Counted from the stretch's first letter, positions 35,829 through 45,586 are shown. The stretch: DNA of 59,833 bases from Planctomycetota bacterium (GCA_029259935.1 JAJDEH010000197.1:1-59833); one strand, 5' to 3'. Made by a program: numbers and translations. The notes: a model not told the origin generated them from the letters alone.

Positions 35829-37004
35829 TCACAGTTCGGCATTTACTTGACGTTGTTTGCGGTAATCGCTCGGCGTGACGCCCAGCTCGCGACGAAAGAC
35901 TTCGTACATTCGCATCGGTTCGCCGAATCCGACATCGCGGGCGATGTCAGACAAACGGCGTGTGCTTTGCGCGAGTTCGCGTTTGGCTCGCTCAATTCGG
36001 ACGCGGCGGATTTCCGCGACTATCGGGCGGTCCAAGACCTTGCGGAATCGAAGTTGAAGAGTTCTTGTCTCGGTGTTAACGGCTCGAGATACGTCGTCCT
36101 GCCCGATCCGCCGATGGCTGTTTTTTGAAATGAATTCCAAAGCATCCGCCACCAATTCGTCTTCAACGGCGAAAAAGTCAGTCGACTCTCGCATAACGAG
36201 CCCCAGAGGCGGCAGTAGAATCGGTTTGCGTGGCGGTTTCTTCTCATTCATCAATCGATACAGCAGCTTGGCGGCTTCGTAGCCAACGCGCTCGTAGCCC
36301 ATCTCAACACTGGTGAGTGAAGGTCGGGGATGCTCGCACAATGTCTCTTCGTTCCAACCGGCGATGATCGCCGCGTCTTCCGGCACGCGCCAGCCACGTT
36401 CCCGGCATTTTTGGACGACGATGCGACCGATGTTCTCCGAGCCGACATAAACGCCGACGGGCAATTGCCATTCATCCATCCAAGTCGCAAGTGAGTGTTC
36501 GGTTTTCCGCCACTGCGACAGCGTCTTCGAGAACGTCAGTGCCATCCAGGCCGTCATGCACTTGCAGCCGGCATTTCGAAGCACACGCCGAAACTCTTTC
36601 GTCTCCAGATCGTGTGCGTAGTCGCCGCGGCATCCCAGCGCGGCGAAATTGCGCAGCCCTCGCGAGAGGAGATGCTCGGCGCGTAAACGCCCGGCGAGCG
36701 TGAAATCTGGAAAGACACCTGGCAGTACTTCCCGCACGGGCGAGCTGTTCCAGACGTTGACGACTGGCACCTTGAGCCGGGCGGCTCGCTCAGCCAACGG
36801 TTTCGTCGCCCGGGCAATGATCCCATCGTAACTGACCGACTTGGTGCGATGTGACGCGAGCGTGTCGTAGACATACTCGTCGATGATCGATTCCCAGCCT
36901 TGCTCATCGGCAAATTGCTGCGTCCCGGCAAAGACACTCGCGTGCCGCTTGTAGGGCCATTCAAGGTCGAGCATTAAGGCTACTCGTCGTGTCTTTCGTG
37001 CCAT
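35829..37004 (-). CDS. XylR-like transcriptional regulator (periplasmic-binding-like + AraC domain)
   Basis: 391 residues from ATG 37004. The N-terminal ~270 residues match the LacI-type sugar-binding fold of XylR-like regulators (RRVALMLDLEWPYKRHASVF, then 'GWNEETLCEHPRPSLTSVEM'). The C-terminal ~100 residues are an AraC/XylS DNA-binding domain with two helix-turn-helix motifs ('RRIGQDDVSRAVNTETRTLQ' and 'LSDIARDVGFGEPMRMYEVF'). Such proteins bind a sugar and activate nearby carbohydrate genes. The gene is divergent from the carbohydrate-esterase gene at 37162, and the 157-base gap between them holds a perfect palindrome. Which sugar is sensed cannot be read from the sequence. Confidence 0.92.
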   Translation of the reverse strand: MARKTRRVALMLDLEWPYKRHASVFAGTQQFADEQGWESIIDEYVYDTLASHRTKSVSYDGIIARATKPLAERAARLKVPVVNVWNSSPVREVLPGVFPDFTLAGRLRAEHLLSRGLRNFAALGCRGDYAHDLETKEFRRVLRNAGCKCMTAWMALTFSKTLSQWRKTEHSLATWMDEWQLPVGVYVGSENIGRIVVQKCRERGWRVPEDAAIIAGWNEETLCEHPRPSLTSVEMGYERVGYEAAKLLYRLMNEKKPPRKPILLPPLGLVMRESTDFFAVEDELVADALEFISKNSHRRIGQDDVSRAVNTETRTLQLRFRKVLDRPIVAEIRRVRIERAKRELAQSTRRLSDIARDVGFGEPMRMYEVFRRELGVTPSDYRKQRQVNAEL

Positions 37005-37104
37005 TTCGCGATTCTCAAAAACAATGCTTTTTTTCCCGAAAACATGGACACGATCCATCATAATGGAAGTCTTCCCTAACCGCGATCTTCAAATCGAACC
37101 AGGC

Positions 37105-37122
37105 TGACGCCGAACGGCGTCA
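37105..37122. promoter_or_regulatory. Perfect 8-bp-arm palindrome in the regulator/esterase intergenic region
   Basis: TGACGCCG-AA-CGGCGTCA, an exact inverted repeat with arms of eight bases and a two-base centre, sits between the two divergent starts, 40 bases before the esterase ATG. No T-run follows, so it does not look like a terminator. I infer an operator. AraC-type sites are often direct repeats, so another factor may be the binder. Confidence 0.5.
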
Positions 37123-37161
37123 AATGATCCGACCTCCCCAAAAAAACGGAAAAAACTAGCA

Positions 37162-38256
37162 ATGAACGACCGACTCACACTCTTATCATTCGTCGCCGTC
37201 GCGGCCATGATACTGTTCGCTCTCCCCCTGGCTCATGCGGAAGATCTGCCCGATCCAGATGGCAAGCCGGCCGCCGCCGATAAGCCGGTCAAGGTCTTCA
37301 TCCTGTTGGGGCAGTCCAACATGTAGGGCTTCGGCAGGATCGATCCGGAAGACAAGAACGGTACGCTTTCGTATCTGGTGAAGCAGGAGAAAAAATACCC
37401 GTTCCTGATCGACGACGCCGGCAACTGGACCGAGCGGAAGGACGTGCGCAACGTCCATGTCATGGACAAGCGGGGCGTTAACTTCCGTGACATGAAGCAA
37501 TTCGCCGACATGAAGAACGAGTGGCTGACCGTCAGGAAAGGGCACATCGGTCCCGAACTGGCTTTCGGCCATATCATGGGGCACGTACTCGACGAGCCAG
37601 TACTGATTCTCAAGGCTTGCATCGGCAATCGCAGCCTAGGTTGGGATCTCTTACCTCCCGGCAGTAAGCGTTTTGAGTTCGAGGGGAAGACCTACGCGGG
37701 CTACAAGGACAATCCGGGCTCTTGGGTGGAAGGTCAACCTAAGAAGGAAGTCGCATGGTATGCGGGCCGCCAATACGACGCCGACACGGCTCACGCTAAA
37801 GAGGTGTTGAAGAACCTGGAAGAGTACTATCCCGGTTACCAAGGGCAAGGCTACCAGGTCGCCGGCTTTGTCTTCTGGCAGGGCCATAAAGACCAGAATG
37901 CCGCCCACGCGAGCCGCTACGAGCAAAACCTAGTGCACTTCATCAAGACACTGCGCAAGGATTTCGAAGCGCCCGACGCCAAGTTTGTACTCGCCACGAT
38001 TGCCTTCGGTGGTGACGAACTGAGTGGTCATGGCCTGACGGTCGCCAACGCGCAACTTGCAGTGAGTGGTGAGAAAGGCACGTATCCAGAATTCAAGGGC
38101 AACGTGAAGACAATCGACGCGCGACCGTTTTGGCGGGACAAGTCGGTGTCACCAAGTGGCGCGGGTTATCATTACAACCACAACGCCGAAACCTATATGG
38201 AAGTTGGCAATGCACTTGGCTGGGCCATGGCAGAGTTGCTGGGAAAGAAGAAGTAG
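37162..38256 (+). pseudogene. GQSNM-type carbohydrate esterase (SASA/CE6-like) with in-frame amber stop
   Basis: A signal peptide (SFVAVAAMILFALPLAHA) is followed at codons 49-53 by GQSNM, the catalytic-serine block of the sialate O-acetylesterase-like SGNH family. The very next codon (37324-37326) is TAG, then GFGRIDPED continues in the same frame to 38256. The family normally has a residue such as Leu, Val or Glu there, so one base change would explain it. The rest is intact: an 'AGYHYNHNAETYMEVG' block carrying the catalytic His is present near the C-terminus. Total length would be 364 codons. As it reads, translation would stop before the catalytic core is complete, so it is non-functional unless read through. 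It is divergent from the XylR-like regulator. Confidence 0.85.
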
Positions 38257-38474
38257 CCATGCGCTAGCCAGTTGCCATTTTGAGGCGACGCCGCATGGCG
38301 CTTGCATCGACCGCGCCATAGTGGATAATCAAAACCGCTGACCGGCAGCGCGAGAATGCCGCGACCGGCAGGCCGGCTAGATACACTTTGACATGAAATC
38401 TCTCTACCGCGGTCCTTCATTCCGCGGCGTCACAACCTGAAAGTCGTTTCCAGTTCGATCCGGAGAATCACACC

Positions 38475-39254
38475 ATGAGACATACCCTTCCCGCAACTCT
38501 GCTGGCCCTGTTTGTCGCGACATTTGCACAATCGCTCCATGCGAATGACGACACGGCGAAGGCTGCCAATGACGACGTGGCGCAGGCTCAAAAACTTATT
38601 GATCGGGCCATCAAGGCCATCGGCGGGAACGAGGCTTTGGAGAAGACCAGGAACACGATCCTCGAAGACAAGGGGACGTATTTCGGGATGGGTGACGGGT
38701 TGCCGTACGAAGGGCGTTACGTGTTCGACTTTTCCGATCCAGGGCGATTTCGCATGGAGATTCTTGGCATCTTCGTCAGCGTCGTTGATAAAGACACAGG
38801 CTGGACGTCCGCCATGGGAACGATAACCGATCTGAAAGGCGAAGCACTCGAAGCGGCGAAGGAGAGTGTGTTCACCGGCTACGTCATTTCACTGATCCCG
38901 CTTCAGAAGCCCAACAAGGATTTCAAACTCAGTCTCGTGGGAACGGAAACGGTCGAAGACGAAAAGTGTGAAGGCGTCAACGTGGACCGCGAGGGAATGC
39001 CGACCTGCACCATCTACTTTAGTCAGAAGACGGGACTGATCAAGAAGACCAGAACCACGACGAAAGCCGCGGAACTCGGCTACAAAGAAGTCCAGGACGA
39101 AACGGTCTACCACGAGTACAAGAAACTCAACGGAGTTCTAGGCTGCGCGAAGATGACATCCTATCGCGACGGCAAGAAGTTCGTCGAATCGAGCCCACAT
39201 ACCGTGTCGTATCCGGACAAGATCGACGAGAAAGAGTTCAAAAAACCAGAATGA
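38475..39254 (+). CDS. Secreted protein, LolA-like fold suspected
   Basis: 259 residues with a signal peptide (LPATLLALFVATFAQSLHA). Downstream are alternating beta-strands with 'AIKAIGGNEALEKTRNTILE', 'GRYVFDFSDPGRFRMEILGI', 'FSQKTGLIKKTRTTT' and 'VLGCAKMTSYRDGKK'. This resembles the outer-membrane lipoprotein-carrier (LolA-like) pattern, in which a half beta-barrel binds lipid, but the call is by shape only. No partner LolB or sorting genes are adjacent. ATG 38475 has GGAG nearby. The 218-base gap upstream holds only G+C-rich sequence of no clear function. Confidence 0.6.
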   Translation: MRHTLPATLLALFVATFAQSLHANDDTAKAANDDVAQAQKLIDRAIKAIGGNEALEKTRNTILEDKGTYFGMGDGLPYEGRYVFDFSDPGRFRMEILGIFVSVVDKDTGWTSAMGTITDLKGEALEAAKESVFTGYVISLIPLQKPNKDFKLSLVGTETVEDEKCEGVNVDREGMPTCTIYFSQKTGLIKKTRTTTKAAELGYKEVQDETVYHEYKKLNGVLGCAKMTSYRDGKKFVESSPHTVSYPDKIDEKEFKKPE

Positions 39255-39297
39255 GTGGCGAACGAAGCGACTACATCTGAAGTTTCGATTCGGTTCG

Positions 39298-40263
39298 TCA
39301 ATCCTGGACCAGCCAGCAGGCTGCCCGATGATTGTCGCCCAGTTCGACAAGCGGCGGCATGTCCGTTGCGCAACGCTCTTCCTTCACGGGGCAGCGGGTA
39401 ACGAACGGACAACCCTTCGGCGGATTGTAAGGGCTGGGTACGTCGCCCTCCAGGGGCGTGAGTTTATGTCGCTCGTCGGGATCGTTGACCGGAATCGCCT
39501 CCAGCAGGGCTTTGGAATACGGGTGCCGTGCTTGGTTTTCGATATCATCGCAACTAAGCTCTTCGACGACGTAGCCTAGGTACATCACCAGCATCCGGTC
39601 GCAAAAGTGATCGATCACTTTCAGATCGTGCGAGACGAACAGCATCGTCAGCTTGAATTCGTCCTTCAGGTCCATCAACAGATTCAACACCTGGGCCTGA
39701 ATCGACACATCGAGTGCCGAAACGGGTTCGTCCGCGACGATGAATTCAGGTTCCACCGCTAGCGCTCGGGCGATGCCAATTCTTTGCCGCTGGCCTCCAG
39801 AGAATTCGTGCGGATACTTGTCCTTGTCGTCGGCGTGCAGGCCAACCTTGGCGATCAAGGTTTCAATGAACTTGTCCATTTCACCGGCCGCGACAATCTG
39901 GTGAAAGCGGACGATCTCTCGAAGCATCGCGCTGACCGTTTGCCGTGGATTCAAGGACGCGTTGGGATCTTGAAAAATGATCTGCATCTGTTTGCGAAAC
40001 GGCATCAATTGACGATAGCTGAGGCTAGAGATTTCCTGACCGTCGTACGTCACCCTGCCCGACGTCAAGTCCAACAGCCGGATCAACGATTTGCCTAGAG
40101 TCGACTTTCCACAGCCTGATTCACCAACCACGCCCAGCGTTTCGCCGCGACGGATCTCGAAGCTCACCCCGTTGACGGCGTGCACTTTGGAAATCACGCG
40201 GTTAAGAAAGCCGCCGCGCTTGGGAAAGTGTTTGACTAGGTTGTCGACCTCGATCAGCGCCAT
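39298..40263 (-). CDS. oppF: Peptide ABC transporter ATP-binding protein (OppF/DppF)
   Basis: 321 residues, last gene of a five-gene import operon for oligo- or dipeptides. ATPase motifs: Walker A GESGCGKST, Q-loop FQDPNASLNP, signature FSGGQRQRIGIARALA, Walker B FIVADEPVSALD and H-loop 'FVSHDLKVIDHF'. The C-terminal Cys motif common in this subfamily is present (CPFVTRCPVKEERC). It pairs with OppD in a heterodimer under the OppB/OppC permeases. The start codon directly abuts the preceding oppD stop. Confidence 0.95.
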   Translation of the reverse strand: MALIEVDNLVKHFPKRGGFLNRVISKVHAVNGVSFEIRRGETLGVVGESGCGKSTLGKSLIRLLDLTSGRVTYDGQEISSLSYRQLMPFRKQMQIIFQDPNASLNPRQTVSAMLREIVRFHQIVAAGEMDKFIETLIAKVGLHADDKDKYPHEFSGGQRQRIGIARALAVEPEFIVADEPVSALDVSIQAQVLNLLMDLKDEFKLTMLFVSHDLKVIDHFCDRMLVMYLGYVVEELSCDDIENQARHPYSKALLEAIPVNDPDERHKLTPLEGDVPSPYNPPKGCPFVTRCPVKEERCATDMPPLVELGDNHRAACWLVQD

Positions 40264-41283
40264 CTAATCTTCCTCGGTTGCATTCGCCGGAGCTGTGTTG
40301 TTCAGTGGAAAGTGGCATCGTACCGAGCGATCCGCCGCGGACTGTTCCAACTGTGGTTCTTCGTCAACGCAACGATCCTCGCAGTAGGCGCAGCGATCAT
40401 GAAACCGGCAGCCAACAGGAAGGTCGTGCAAACTGGGCACGATGCCGTCGATGGCCGGTAGGTGCTTGCCGTGTTGTTGACCCTTCTTGGGGATCGAATC
40501 GAGCAGCGCCTTGGTGTACGGATGCTGGGGGTGGTGAAAGATGTCGCGAATCGGGGCTTCTTCGATGATGCGGCCCGCGTACATCACGATCACTCGATCG
40601 CACTCTTGAGCGACCACGCCAAGATCGTGCGTGATGAGCATGATCGCGGCCCCCGTCTTTTCCTTCAAATCCTCCATCAAACGCAAGATCTGGGCTTGAA
40701 TCGTGACATCCAACGCGGTGGTCGGTTCGTCGGCGATCAAGATGTCGGGCTCGCAGCAAAGCGCGATCGCAATCAGCACGCGTTGTCGCATGCCGCCCGA
40801 CAACTGGTGCGGATATTCGCGCAGCCGTCGTTCGGGATTGGGCATCTCGACCAGTTTCAGCATCTCCAACGCCCGCTCTCGACGTTCCTGCCGGGCGAGC
40901 TTGGTGTGGTACTTTAATGCCTCGTCCAATTGCCAGCCAACGGTGAAGACCGGATTGAGCGCCGTCTGCGGTTCCTGAAAGATCATCGCAATCTTGTTGC
41001 CGCGGACGTTGCGCATCGACCGTTCATTGGCGGTGGCAAGGTTGGTGCCTTGGAACTGAATTTGGCTTTCGTCTTTGAAAAAACTGAGATGCTCCGGCAG
41101 CAGCCGCATGATGGACTTTGCCGTGACCGTCTTTCCACAGCCGCTTTCGCCGACGATGCCCAGCGTTTCGCCCGCGTAGAGATCAAATGACACCTCGTCG
41201 ACCGCCGTCACGACACCTTGGTCTGTCTTGAAGCAGGTACTCAAGTTGCGAATGCTGAGGATCGGTTCTTTTTCAGTCATCAA
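40264..41283 (-). CDS. oppD: Peptide ABC transporter ATP-binding protein (OppD/DppD)
   Basis: 339 residues, partner of OppF in the nucleotide-binding dimer. Motifs: Walker A GESGCGKTVTAKSIM, Q-loop FQEPQTALNP, signature LSGGMRQRVLIAIAL, Walker B ILIADEPTTALD and H-loop 'LITHDLGVVAQE'. The C-terminus carries the Cys cluster CRFHDRCAYCEDRC. It lies 14 bases after the oppC stop and its own stop touches the oppF start. The four-cysteine cluster in related proteins can hold an iron-sulphur centre. I only see the spacing. Confidence 0.95.
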   Translation of the reverse strand: MMTEKEPILSIRNLSTCFKTDQGVVTAVDEVSFDLYAGETLGIVGESGCGKTVTAKSIMRLLPEHLSFFKDESQIQFQGTNLATANERSMRNVRGNKIAMIFQEPQTALNPVFTVGWQLDEALKYHTKLARQERRERALEMLKLVEMPNPERRLREYPHQLSGGMRQRVLIAIALCCEPDILIADEPTTALDVTIQAQILRLMEDLKEKTGAAIMLITHDLGVVAQECDRVIVMYAGRIIEEAPIRDIFHHPQHPYTKALLDSIPKKGQQHGKHLPAIDGIVPSLHDLPVGCRFHDRCAYCEDRCVDEEPQLEQSAADRSVRCHFPLNNTAPANATEED

Positions 41284-41297
41284 GAGTTGTTACACAA

Positions 41298-42488
41298 TTA
41301 AACGTGCTTGGGATCGAACGCGTCTTGCAGTGCGTCCGAAAGAATGTTGAACGCCAGGACCAGGAAGAACATCAAAAACGTCGCGGTGCCGATCTGCCAA
41401 AAGAATCCGTTGATCACTTCCGGGCGCGAGTGGTCGATCATGATGCCCCAGCTCGTGCCATTCTTGATTCCCAGACCTAGAAACGTCAGGATCACCTCGC
41501 CCTTGATCGCGGCGATAAAGAGCAGGGAAAAATTGATCAACATGAGGTGCGAGGCATTGGGCAGAATGTGCTTGACCATGATATACAGCCGGCTAAAACC
41601 GATCGCGGTCGCCGCTTGGACGTATTCGAGTTTTTTGAGCTTCATCGTTTCGCCCCGGATCACGCGGCACGGCCCGATCCAGTAGGTCGCCGAAAACGCG
41701 ATGTACATGGGAACCAGCGTGCCTTCAAACACGCTGCCGGTGAACATATACGCCAGCAACACAAGCAAAACCAGACTCGGGATGGACGAAAACGTCGTGA
41801 ACAACCAGGTCACCACGTAATCCACCCAACCTCCGAAGTACGCGGCGGCGGCCCCCATGAGACTTCCCATCACTACCGAAATAAACGCGACCACGATGCC
41901 GAGCTTGAAAGCGATTTCTATGGAATAAACAGCCCGCACGGCAATCGATCGTCCCTGCATGTCCGTACCGAGGAACATCTCAAATCCGCGGGAGAGTCCG
42001 GCAAGTCCTGATGGCGGCGGAAACAGTTTGGACGCGGTTGCTTCCAACTGTTCAATCTGGGGAAGCAAACTTGGATCGGCATCGAGGTCTTCATTCTCTA
42101 TCAGTTCGTCATAGATCACCAAACCGGACTTGACGATCGTCGCAAGTTCGCTCTGCGGCAAGTCGGCAACGCCGAGTTGGCCGTATTGCAAATCGGCGAG
42201 CGCTGCTTGTGGATCGCCGCGACTCAGGGCCAGGTCGACTCTTTCCAAGAAAAAGTAACAATCATCGGCGCGTTTCTCTGGTTTTTGAGTGCGAAAAAAG
42301 CCGGAGACCTTGTTGGGGCCGACGCGCTCAAACGTATCTTCCAATCGGATGAAACCGAACACGCCCGTCGCCAATGCGATGAGCAAGTACATGCACACAA
42401 TACCCAGCGCGGCGATCGCCAACCGATTGCGCAGGAACTTGCGAACCGATCTGCGTTTCAGTGTTTTTTTCAGCCAATCGCCCATCAT
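41298..42488 (-). CDS. oppC: Peptide ABC transporter permease (OppC/DppC) with N-terminal periplasmic insert
   Basis: 396 residues, about 100 longer than a typical OppC. Helix 1 ('LAIAALGIVCMYLLIALATG') is followed by an extra charged region of ~110 residues ('DDCYFFLERVDLALSRGDPQ' and on). Five further helices carry the BPD_transp_1 fold, with the EAA-like loop 'YVQAATAIGFSRLYIMVKHI' followed by LPNA, which contacts the ATPases. The insert would face the periplasm and could touch the binding protein. The start overlaps the oppB stop by four bases, so the two are translationally coupled. Confidence 0.93.
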   Translation of the reverse strand: MMGDWLKKTLKRRSVRKFLRNRLAIAALGIVCMYLLIALATGVFGFIRLEDTFERVGPNKVSGFFRTQKPEKRADDCYFFLERVDLALSRGDPQAALADLQYGQLGVADLPQSELATIVKSGLVIYDELIENEDLDADPSLLPQIEQLEATASKLFPPPSGLAGLSRGFEMFLGTDMQGRSIAVRAVYSIEIAFKLGIVVAFISVVMGSLMGAAAAYFGGWVDYVVTWLFTTFSSIPSLVLLVLLAYMFTGSVFEGTLVPMYIAFSATYWIGPCRVIRGETMKLKKLEYVQAATAIGFSRLYIMVKHILPNASHLMLINFSLLFIAAIKGEVILTFLGLGIKNGTSWGIMIDHSRPEVINGFFWQIGTATFLMFFLVLAFNILSDALQDAFDPKHV

Positions 42489-43456
42489 GAAAGTCTCACA
42501 CGGGGATCGACCAACGCATACAGTACGTCGGTCAAGATGATCGTCATGATGTAAATCGCCGAGAAAATCGCGGTGAATGATTGCACGACAGGAAAATCCT
42601 GTTCACGCACCGCGGCAATCAGCGTTCGGCCCATGCCAGGTATGCCAAAAAACACCTCCAGAAGGATCGAGCCCATGATTAAGAACGGCAGCGAAATCAC
42701 CACGCGGGTAATGATCGGTATCATGGCGTTCTTCAGCATGTGAACAAACATGATCTTCGCTTTGCTGGCACCCTTGGCCTTGGCGGTGGTGATGTAATCT
42801 CGTTGTGATTCTTCCACCATCACGGCTCGATAGAACCGAGTGTCGTAACCCATCGCCACGATCACGCTGATCATCACCGGCAGCAGACAATAATGAACCC
42901 AAGTCGCCACATTCACTCGCGGTGGAACAATGCTCACCCAATCTTCATAGCCGCTGATAGCAAGCCACCGGACGTCGAGTTTCGTTATCAGCATGAAGTC
43001 GAAATATTGACCCAGGATAATATAGACGAGAAAGCTGACGCTCATTCCCAACACCGCGCCAAAAACTAGCATCCGATCAACCGGTCGCCCACGGAAATAC
43101 GACGCGATGATTCCCACGCAAATAGAAAAGACGCTGGTCAAAAGCAACGCCGGGAGGGTCAGCGAAATGCTCGGTATGACTGCTTTGCTGAGGATCTCAC
43201 CTACCGTTCGGCCCGGCTGAATCACCCAGCTTTCCGTACGTAAGTCGAACGTACACAAGAAGCGAAAATATTGTTGCACAAACGGCTTGTCCAACCCGAC
43301 AACTTCGCGCTTCTTAGTGACATCTTCCTGGGAGGCATTTTTCCCAAGCAGCGCGTAGACCGGATCGTGAACGCGGAGCGCGAGCATCACAAACAGAACG
43401 ATTCCCAGGAAGACGGGAATGTTGTAGGCAACTCGGCGAAATATATAGGGCCACAT
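42485..43456 (-). CDS. oppB: Peptide ABC transporter permease (OppB/DppB)
   Basis: 323 residues, six membrane helices. Motifs: an N-terminal cytoplasmic lead ('IFRRVAYNIPVFLGIVLFVM'), the EAA loop 'YITTAKAKGASKAKIMFVHM' followed by LKNA, and 'SILLEVFFGIPGMGRTLI' near the C-terminus, all typical of OppB. It forms the membrane channel with OppC. It starts about 80 bases after the oppA stop, and its stop overlaps the oppC start by four bases. Confidence 0.95.
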   Translation of the reverse strand: MWPYIFRRVAYNIPVFLGIVLFVMLALRVHDPVYALLGKNASQEDVTKKREVVGLDKPFVQQYFRFLCTFDLRTESWVIQPGRTVGEILSKAVIPSISLTLPALLLTSVFSICVGIIASYFRGRPVDRMLVFGAVLGMSVSFLVYIILGQYFDFMLITKLDVRWLAISGYEDWVSIVPPRVNVATWVHYCLLPVMISVIVAMGYDTRFYRAVMVEESQRDYITTAKAKGASKAKIMFVHMLKNAMIPIITRVVISLPFLIMGSILLEVFFGIPGMGRTLIAAVREQDFPVVQSFTAIFSAIYIMTIILTDVLYALVDPRVRLS

Positions 43457-43535
43457 GAGTTATCATCCTACTAGCTGTACGGCGGGCTTGGAGGCCCATC
43501 GTCCCAGTCTGAAAAAGACTCCTGACGATGTGCAC

Positions 43536-45341
43536 TTAGTTTTTCTTTGGGGATTCATCAATGTCGAGATACTTGACCCAATTGTAGAAACTTTCTGTCG
43601 GTTTGAAGTTTTTCAGCCTCGGGCTCACCAAATACGACCGTGTCCGCGCCATTGAACCCATATAAGCACAATCCTCGATCACCATATCCCGCATCTGTTC
43701 GAACATTTCAGTCCGTTCTTTGGAAGGTCGCATCACGAGGATTTGCTTATACATTTCGTCAAACTTGTCATTCTTGTAGTTGAACGAATTCGATCCGGGT
43801 GATTCGTTGGGCCCGTAAAACAATTGCAAATTGTTCTCGGCGTCTGGATAGTCCGAGCCCCATGCGTACGAGAACATGGCGGCCTTCTTGTTATTGACGG
43901 TTTCGGTAAACGTTGAAAAGTCTTCCAGCCGCGGGTTGACTTTGATGCCGATCTTCTTCAGTTGTCGCGTCGCCATTTCCGTTTGCTGTTGTGAGTTGGC
44001 CCCGCGCGATGTGTAATAGTTGATGGTCGGCAAGCCCTGGCCCATGGGGTAGCCGGCTTTCTCCAAGAGTTTTCTGGCACGTTGAATGTCGGGCCCGCGA
44101 TAGCTGACCGGCCCTGCTCCACCTTCCGGATACCCTGCCAAATTAGGTGGAATCATGCCGTCGTAGATGACACAGGTCCCGTTATAGAAGGCGTCGTTTC
44201 GTTCGTCCCAATCAAGTGCCAGGCTGATCGCTTGGCGCAAGTACTTCTTTTCATCACTGTAACCGCCTAGCACTTCGTCCTCCATGTTGAAGCCCATAAA
44301 GATAAAATCCAACAGCGGCACCTGATGGCCGGTGATTCCCTCCTTCCGAAAGGCGGATTTTATTTTTTGGGTCCGTTTGTTGAATGCTTCCGTATAATTC
44401 TCGGCCGGTACCGTGGTGTAATCCAAATTGCCGCAGCGAAAATGCAACCACATCGGTTGGTCATCGACAAAGAACGTCACCTTGACGCGATCAACAATCG
44501 GCAAACGTGTGCCCGCCGGGTCGTGGTAGCCGAACTCTTCATCCTCAGGCTCATGCTCGTCGGGGTAGTAGTACTCGTAGTAATTTGGATTCTTGGTAAA
44601 CGTGATGCTCTTCCCGGGAACAAAATCGTCTTCCGCCATCCGATAGGGGCCGGTACCGACAGGATGATAGCCAAATTTGCTTCCGTATTTCTCAACTGCT
44701 TCGCGCGGTACGACGGAGAATTGAAACATTGCCAAGGTCCACATGAATCGCTGCATGGGTTTTTGCAGCACGACTTCGAATTCATGGTCGCCTAATATCT
44801 TGAATCCTTCGACATCGGCGTCGTAGTCGAACTGATCGGCCTCGTTTTGCTGCTTCCGGTATTCGTTTAATCCGGCGACCGTATCTTCCAACAGCCACCA
44901 GTTTTTCAGCGACACGTCGTTGTCCGCGATGCGTTTCCAGGAATAGACCACGTCGGACGCGACCAATTCGCGGCCCTTTCCACCTTCAAAGCACGGATCG
45001 TCGTGGAAAAAGACTCCTGGCTTCAATTTGAACCGGTAGATTAGCCCGTCGTCGCTGACAGCCGGCATCTCCTTTAGCAACAGCGGTTCGAGTTCGAGCG
45101 GGCGAACAAGATATTTGTATTGCAGCAGCGTCTCGTAGACCAAACAGCTACAGCGATTGTCGTACACCGTTGATCCGTTGGCCGGATCAAGTGATTTCGG
45201 GCCATCGGTCCTCATCGGAATTCGCACGACTTTTTCACCACGGGATGAACTGGATGACCCGTATGAACGACTGTCACACCCCGTGAAAAAGATAAATGAC
45301 AGTGCCAACAAGACCAGCATGACAGAGGTCCAACGCGGCAT
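43536..45341 (-). CDS. oppA: Peptide ABC transporter substrate-binding lipoprotein (OppA/DppA)
   Basis: 601 residues, first gene of the operon. The start MPRWTSVMLVLLALSFIFFT leads to a lipobox Cys (FTGCDS), preceded by an AGGAG. SBP family 5 hallmarks follow: 'KSLDPANGSTVYDNRCSCLV', 'YRFKLKPGVFFHDDPCFEGG', 'DVVYSWKRIADND' and 'AISLALDWDERNDAFYNG'. The protein is held at the periplasmic face of the membrane and delivers peptides to OppBC. Which peptide class is bound cannot be told. The N-terminal serine-rich stretch is a linker. Confidence 0.93.
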   Translation of the reverse strand: MPRWTSVMLVLLALSFIFFTGCDSRSYGSSSSSRGEKVVRIPMRTDGPKSLDPANGSTVYDNRCSCLVYETLLQYKYLVRPLELEPLLLKEMPAVSDDGLIYRFKLKPGVFFHDDPCFEGGKGRELVASDVVYSWKRIADNDVSLKNWWLLEDTVAGLNEYRKQQNEADQFDYDADVEGFKILGDHEFEVVLQKPMQRFMWTLAMFQFSVVPREAVEKYGSKFGYHPVGTGPYRMAEDDFVPGKSITFTKNPNYYEYYYPDEHEPEDEEFGYHDPAGTRLPIVDRVKVTFFVDDQPMWLHFRCGNLDYTTVPAENYTEAFNKRTQKIKSAFRKEGITGHQVPLLDFIFMGFNMEDEVLGGYSDEKKYLRQAISLALDWDERNDAFYNGTCVIYDGMIPPNLAGYPEGGAGPVSYRGPDIQRARKLLEKAGYPMGQGLPTINYYTSRGANSQQQTEMATRQLKKIGIKVNPRLEDFSTFTETVNNKKAAMFSYAWGSDYPDAENNLQLFYGPNESPGSNSFNYKNDKFDEMYKQILVMRPSKERTEMFEQMRDMVIEDCAYMGSMARTRSYLVSPRLKNFKPTESFYNWVKYLDIDESPKKN

Positions 45342-45586
45342 TTCATTTCTCCTGGATTGTGGGTGCGTACGAAAGTCGCTGACGGTCGCTGCGCCCAATA
45401 TCATAGCGGCCCAATTCCCGGTCAACGACCACCCTCTTGTCCGCCGTGAAGAACGGAATCCACACCCAGCGGACGAATATTGCATGCCGCCCACGTTGCA
45501 TAATCTTTGATGGTCGATTGTTGACACGCGATTCAAAGAAAAACAGCTTGCCACGAATGAACACGACGAGCTGTTTTGATTTCAAG

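Noticed and set aside
37324..37326. TAG reassigned to a sense codon in this organism
   Set aside because: Other genes in the window end normally at TAG (for example the DUF1552 gene at 13116 and the ABC exporter at 30962), so a local mutation or error is simpler.
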